Source: Toxoplasma gondii ME49
Taxonomy: Eukaryota; Apicomplexa; Conoidasida; Eucoccidiorida; Sarcocystidae
Direction of reading: 5' to 3'
Length of the DNA: 64,000 bases
Assembly: GCF_000006565.2 (NCBI RefSeq)
Contig: NC_031467.1
Span: forward strand, 1,178,001 to 1,242,000
Made by a program: the position numbers and the translations under genes. The notes under the pieces were generated by a model, which searched no databases, was not told the DNA's origin, and saw nothing but the letters and a program-made list of their open reading frames with translations. This document shows positions 60,357 to 64,000 of this stretch, piece after piece. The first letter of the stretch is position 1, and each line of letters starts with the position of its first letter.

Positions 60357-61116
60357 ACCAAGACAGAGTGGCCAGTGACAGCCAACAAAGTGCCTCTTTC
60401 TCGTGGCGAGCAGCAGCGGCTGCGGATGAAATCGCTTGCCACAAAACGGTGCACATGTCCTTTCTTCGACGGTAGACCCACAGCGGTGGAACGGAGCTTT
60501 TCGTGTGCGATCGTGGCCTGTCTCTTTTCTTCCGGACAGGCGTCTTCTGGGTTTTCTGCGGTCCGGTTTCGTCGCCGGTTGCCCCAGAACGCGTGTGTGA
60601 CTACCAAGTGTTCAGGTGCAAACATTTCGTTAGCACGTTCTTGACACGGCAGGCGATCTCCACTTCGCGTGGGGAGCCCGATGTGTCTCAGACGGATTCT
60701 CTTTTCTCTGCCAGAAGGCGCAGCAGATGCGGAACGGCGTGCGTTGTGCTGCTGTCGCGCCCCTGCTGTGTCGCTGCTTTCTCCAGTGCATGCGCCCGCA
60801 ACAAGAGAACGCGACCTCGCGCCCCGTTTTCTCTTTGCAAGCGCAGCGGTTGAGAGACAACAGAGCAAACGGAGAACTCTTGTTTCGCTTTTCTGACAGT
60901 TCGTGAGTTGCTTGCAGCCTCAGCGTACTCTCTCATGTTTAGCGCAGACATGTCCTGTCCCCGGCGGGATGACATGGTCTCTCCTCTGTTCGTGCGATTT
61001 CGAGTGTGCCTGGTCTCCATCTCCCTCTTTTTTTCGTGTCCGTGGAAACCTCCCTGTGTGGGTGAAAGACAAACGTGCAGTGCGCTTCGTGCTCGTGAAA
61101 AACAGAGAGAGTAAAC

Positions 61117-61137
61117 GTGTGTGTGTGTGTGTGTGTG
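61117..61137. repeat. GT dinucleotide microsatellite
   Basis: About ten consecutive GT units in the intergenic region upstream of the 3' end of OGG1. Confidence 0.85.
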
Positions 61138-62242
61138 AAGGCAAGCGCCTTCGCATGTGTCTCTTCTCCCCGCTCCACGGCAGCGCTGCGTCGAACAAAC
61201 GGGGGGTGGCTACGAGACACATGAAGTTCTCAAAATCACACACCCTCCCGAGGGAGCTTTAGAATTCACACACAGCTGGCCATTCGCAGTGCGTGTAAAA
61301 CACCCGAGAATTTCGGAGTTGGGAGTCTCTCAGTTGCTTCGAGGCATCATCGTCAGTTCATTGCACCGCGTCGGCATATGGTATGTTCAAACATGCTGCG
61401 AAAAAAGAATTCCGTTGAGCATTTCTGCGAGCCTGTGAACGACACACTGTATTCGAGGCAGTTGCCTCTCAGCACACACATCCGAGCGCCGAGCAGCATT
61501 CATAAAGTTCGTAGCCGCCGGCCAGTGCGCAAGTTGGTGGAAGATCTCTAATGAGGACCTTTTGGTAACACACTCAAACAGGTCGACTAAACAAGAGGCA
61601 AGAGGACAGAAGTCCGGAACATAGAGACTGAGGAAGAGTGGACGAGGAGAGGCTGTTTGTTTCGTGGCGGTGCACCACAGGAGCCGAGTTGAAGAAGTTT
61701 TTCAAAGGTTTATGGACAACTCTTTGCACTTTTGACAGTTACTTCGTCGCGGAGGCTGTCACCTGCCCGCACTGTTGGGGAGTTTCAGCCAAAAGCTAAG
61801 AAAAAACACACAAACCCTGTGATCAGTTGAAAAGGAGACAAGAACAGAACACGCCTGTCTGCGACACACTCGAGAAGCCCCAAAAACAGAGGACGCATCT
61901 CTGTGGCACAGGGGATGCAACAACGGAAGAAAAAACCGCTGATATGGGAAGCGATCAGCCATTAGCCACAGAAGAGAGCTGTTGTTTTAGCACCGTGCTC
62001 ACAGGCTTCGGAAACCTTCCTTTCTCTCGCGACCAGCATCACCTGGCCAGCTGTCGTCGAGGCTGCCGGGGCGTCGCCCGGCAAAAGACACAAGCACGAA
62101 ACGGGAGAGACGAGTGTTGTCGCAGTTGTTTCATCTGATTTTCTTCGAACTCTCACAGTTCGCTGGTGGTGAGGAGACTCGCGTCTCAGCCCATCTCTCC
62201 CGCTTAGAACATGAGTCTTCACAGTGGTCCCTGTTGGTGCAT

Positions 62243-64000
62243 TCATCTGTTGTTTTGCGGCTGCAAGCGCGCTTCTCTTCTGCGGAGAGCTTCGGTGAAC
62301 ACATAGCTCTGCGCCCAGCCAGCGAAGACGCCGAAGCGACGCTGGTAAAAACTCTGCACGGCGCTGTAGAGTCCCTCCGACAAATTCGAAAACTTTTCTC
62401 CAGCAGCAGAGCGACAGAAGCGCCGAACCGCTGCAGGCGACAGCGGAACAGGACACAACAACGAAGAAGAGGAAGAAGGGGAAGGACAGGAAGAAGACGC
62501 AGAGGACACCAGTTGTTCCCTGGCGGCCCTGCGTTTTCTGTCGAGCTGCGTGGGCGTCGGACCAGCGTTTGATCTCGCATTTCCTCTCGTTGTTCTCTTC
62601 GCTTCCTGCTGCTCCTTCAACGCCTGGCGAAGAAACGCGTGAAACTCGAGGTCACTTTGTGCGTGTTGAAGCAAGTGAGTGTCCACCGGCCAGGCGGCCC
62701 AGCAGCCCAGCGAGTAGAGCGCCACGCAGTCTGCAACTTTGCGGCCGATGCCTCTGAGGCACAGTGGGAAACAGAGGGAGTGAAAAGCGGAAGCAACAAA
62801 GCAAAACATCAAAGTAAACAAGGAAGGATGCTGGCGACCGCGAAGAAAAACGGACACGATGCGCAGGCCTCGTCGAACAAATAAAAAAGGTTGATGAAAG
62901 TGACAGCACAGACAAAACAAATCGACAAGGGCACACACGGGTAGTGCAACGGGGACACAAAAACATCAATAAATACATATATATATATATATATACATAT
63001 ATATACATATATGCATTATATGTACTAGTGTAGACGTAAAAATAATATCTACGGCGGATGCGCGTTATGCCGTGTGTCGAAGCAGAGTCACCAGAGAGCC
63101 GCAGCTGATTGATCGCGGCTTCGTTCGTGGCGGTTTTCTTACGCGAAGGGGAGCAAAGCCTCTCGAATTTCTTTTTCCACTTGGAAAACGGATTCTTCGC
63201 TTTCTTTTTCGACTGTTCCTTCTTTTGAGTCAGGATGGCCTTGTCGTCTGCGAGCCTCCCGAAGAGACAGGAGGAACGCGTCTCCTCCGCGGGCGTCGAG
63301 GGCCTTCGCTGCGGAGTGCAGAAGACGCGCGCGGTAACCGAGGCCTGCGAAAACAATTTCCGACGTTTTTTTCAGCTTTTGACTTCTCCTTTGCATCCCT
63401 CTTCCTGAGCGAGTGAAGTGACAATCTGCGTCGCGGCGAGACGCAGAGCAGCTCCTGCCCTTCCTTGCCGAGCGCTGACCCGCTTTAATCGCACGAGCAT
63501 CTCGCGAAACCGCGACCAGCCAGATGGCGCTCTCATTTGCCTCATTTTTCGACATGTGGCGAGTACCTCGACCGTCTTGTCTCATTGTGAACACTATACA
63601 CATACATGTGTATACACATATACATATATATATATATATATAGTTCACACATACAAATATATGCATGAAACTATATATATAAATATATAAATATGTATGT
63701 ATATGTATATATATACACATATGTAGACGAAGTTGCTTTGCGCTGGGGTGGACGCACACTCACCGAGCTTTTTGAGGTCTTCTTCTCGAGCGCGCGCGAG
63801 GGCGGACGAAGAGGGGAAGGAGTGCCAAGTCAGCTGCGGACTGGAAGCGAGCAGGAGGGGGAGGTCTCGGCTGTCAACGAGGAGACACTCTGAGGAAGAG
63901 TCAGTCGACGCCGCAGAAGGACAAGAGGCAGCAACGGAAGGAGAGAGAGCGAGAGAGGACGAGAGGTCCTGGACGTTGCTCGGAGAGGGAGCAGTGGACA
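62243..64000 (-). CDS. OGG1: 8-oxoguanine DNA glycosylase/AP lyase (5' partial)
   Basis: Base-excision repair enzyme that removes 8-oxoguanine opposite cytosine and nicks the abasic site. Exons seen: 64000-63764 (open at the window edge), 63344-63143 and 62753-62243; phases match. They join into EEDLKKLG-LGYRAR, as in the OGG1 pattern HLRKLGLGYRAR, and LLPFA-GIGRKVADC, the helix-hairpin-helix. The GRKVADC lysine aligns with the Schiff-base lysine and the aspartate of PVDTH with the catalytic aspartate of human OGG1. The C-terminus GVFAGWAQSYVF matches the GPYAGWAQ segment. Compared with human OGG1 there are low-complexity insertions (about 25 residues before the HhH and about 60 Ser/Arg-rich residues after it). 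The 5' part with the N-terminal beta domain is outside the window. Expected in nucleus and/or mitochondrion. Confidence 0.88.
62969..63025. repeat. AT-rich microsatellite in OGG1 intron
   Basis: Run of (TA)n and CATATATA units inside the intron 62754-63142; self-complementary, so it can form cruciform-like structures. Confidence 0.85.
63597..63723. repeat. AT-rich microsatellite in upstream OGG1 intron
   Basis: Mixed TACACATA/TATATA array inside the intron 63345-63763, similar in composition to the array at 62969-63025. Confidence 0.85.

Larger units (their letters stand above)
58647..62242. other. Intergenic, tail-to-tail between stress protein and OGG1 genes
   Basis: About 3.6 kb. It contains the tandem imperfect hairpins at 60302-60356, a GT run at 61117-61137 and a GCATGCATGC motif near 58795. 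Long frames (for example 59760-60644, plus, and 59792-60868, minus) overlap each other on opposite strands and show no domain. No gene is supportable. Confidence 0.5.

Noticed and set aside
59760..60868. Overlapping long ORFs on both strands (294 and 358 codons)
   Set aside because: Neither shows domain signal; they mirror each other and cover the tandem hairpins, as expected for GC-rich noncoding DNA.

Overview
The window is nuclear DNA from an intron-rich apicomplexan, most likely a tissue-cyst-forming coccidian (Toxoplasma/Neospora/Hammondia-like). The evidence is a giant multi-exon modular type I polyketide/fatty acid synthase, genes with short GT-AG introns, very long Ser/Ala/Pro-rich proteins, GCATGC-type motifs in intergenic DNA and AT microsatellites in introns. 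The species cannot be fixed from this sequence. All exon structures were inferred by eye from reading frame, splice sites and phase; no transcript data were available.

Layout. (1) Bases 1-19564, plus strand: the 3' part of a giant PKS gene, cut by the window start. In order it encodes ER-KR-ACP of one module, a KS-DH-ER-KR-ACP module with no acyltransferase, a complete KS-AT-DH-ER-KR-ACP module, a thioester reductase (TR) and a C-terminal PAPS-dependent sulfotransferase (ST). (2) 20407-23664, minus: a SAM-dependent methyltransferase of the Methyltransf_32 type, with a Cys-rich N-terminus and a hydrophobic C-terminal tail. (3) 28810-32735, plus: a protein with three CCCH zinc fingers, one per exon. 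(4) 36077-36679, minus: a secreted lipocalin. (5) 37757-39897, minus: an actin-related protein in five exons. (6) 44095-53108, plus: a protein of about 2,450-2,500 residues with coiled coils and long disordered stretches. (7) 55810-58646, plus: a universal stress protein (UspA fold). (8) 62243-64000, minus: 8-oxoguanine DNA glycosylase (OGG1), cut by the window end.

The outstanding item is the PKS terminus. Every module carries a full reducing set, so the chain should leave the last ACP saturated. The TR would release it as aldehyde or alcohol, and the fused ST could then sulfate the hydroxyl. This predicts a sulfated long-chain (polyketide) alcohol. The same gene has an AT-less module and two KR domains that share a 571-bp identical DNA tract inside otherwise diverged modules, which points to recent gene conversion.

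The remaining genes look like unrelated housekeeping or lineage genes. They are separated by 0.8-5 kb intergenic stretches in which I found no convincing additional genes.
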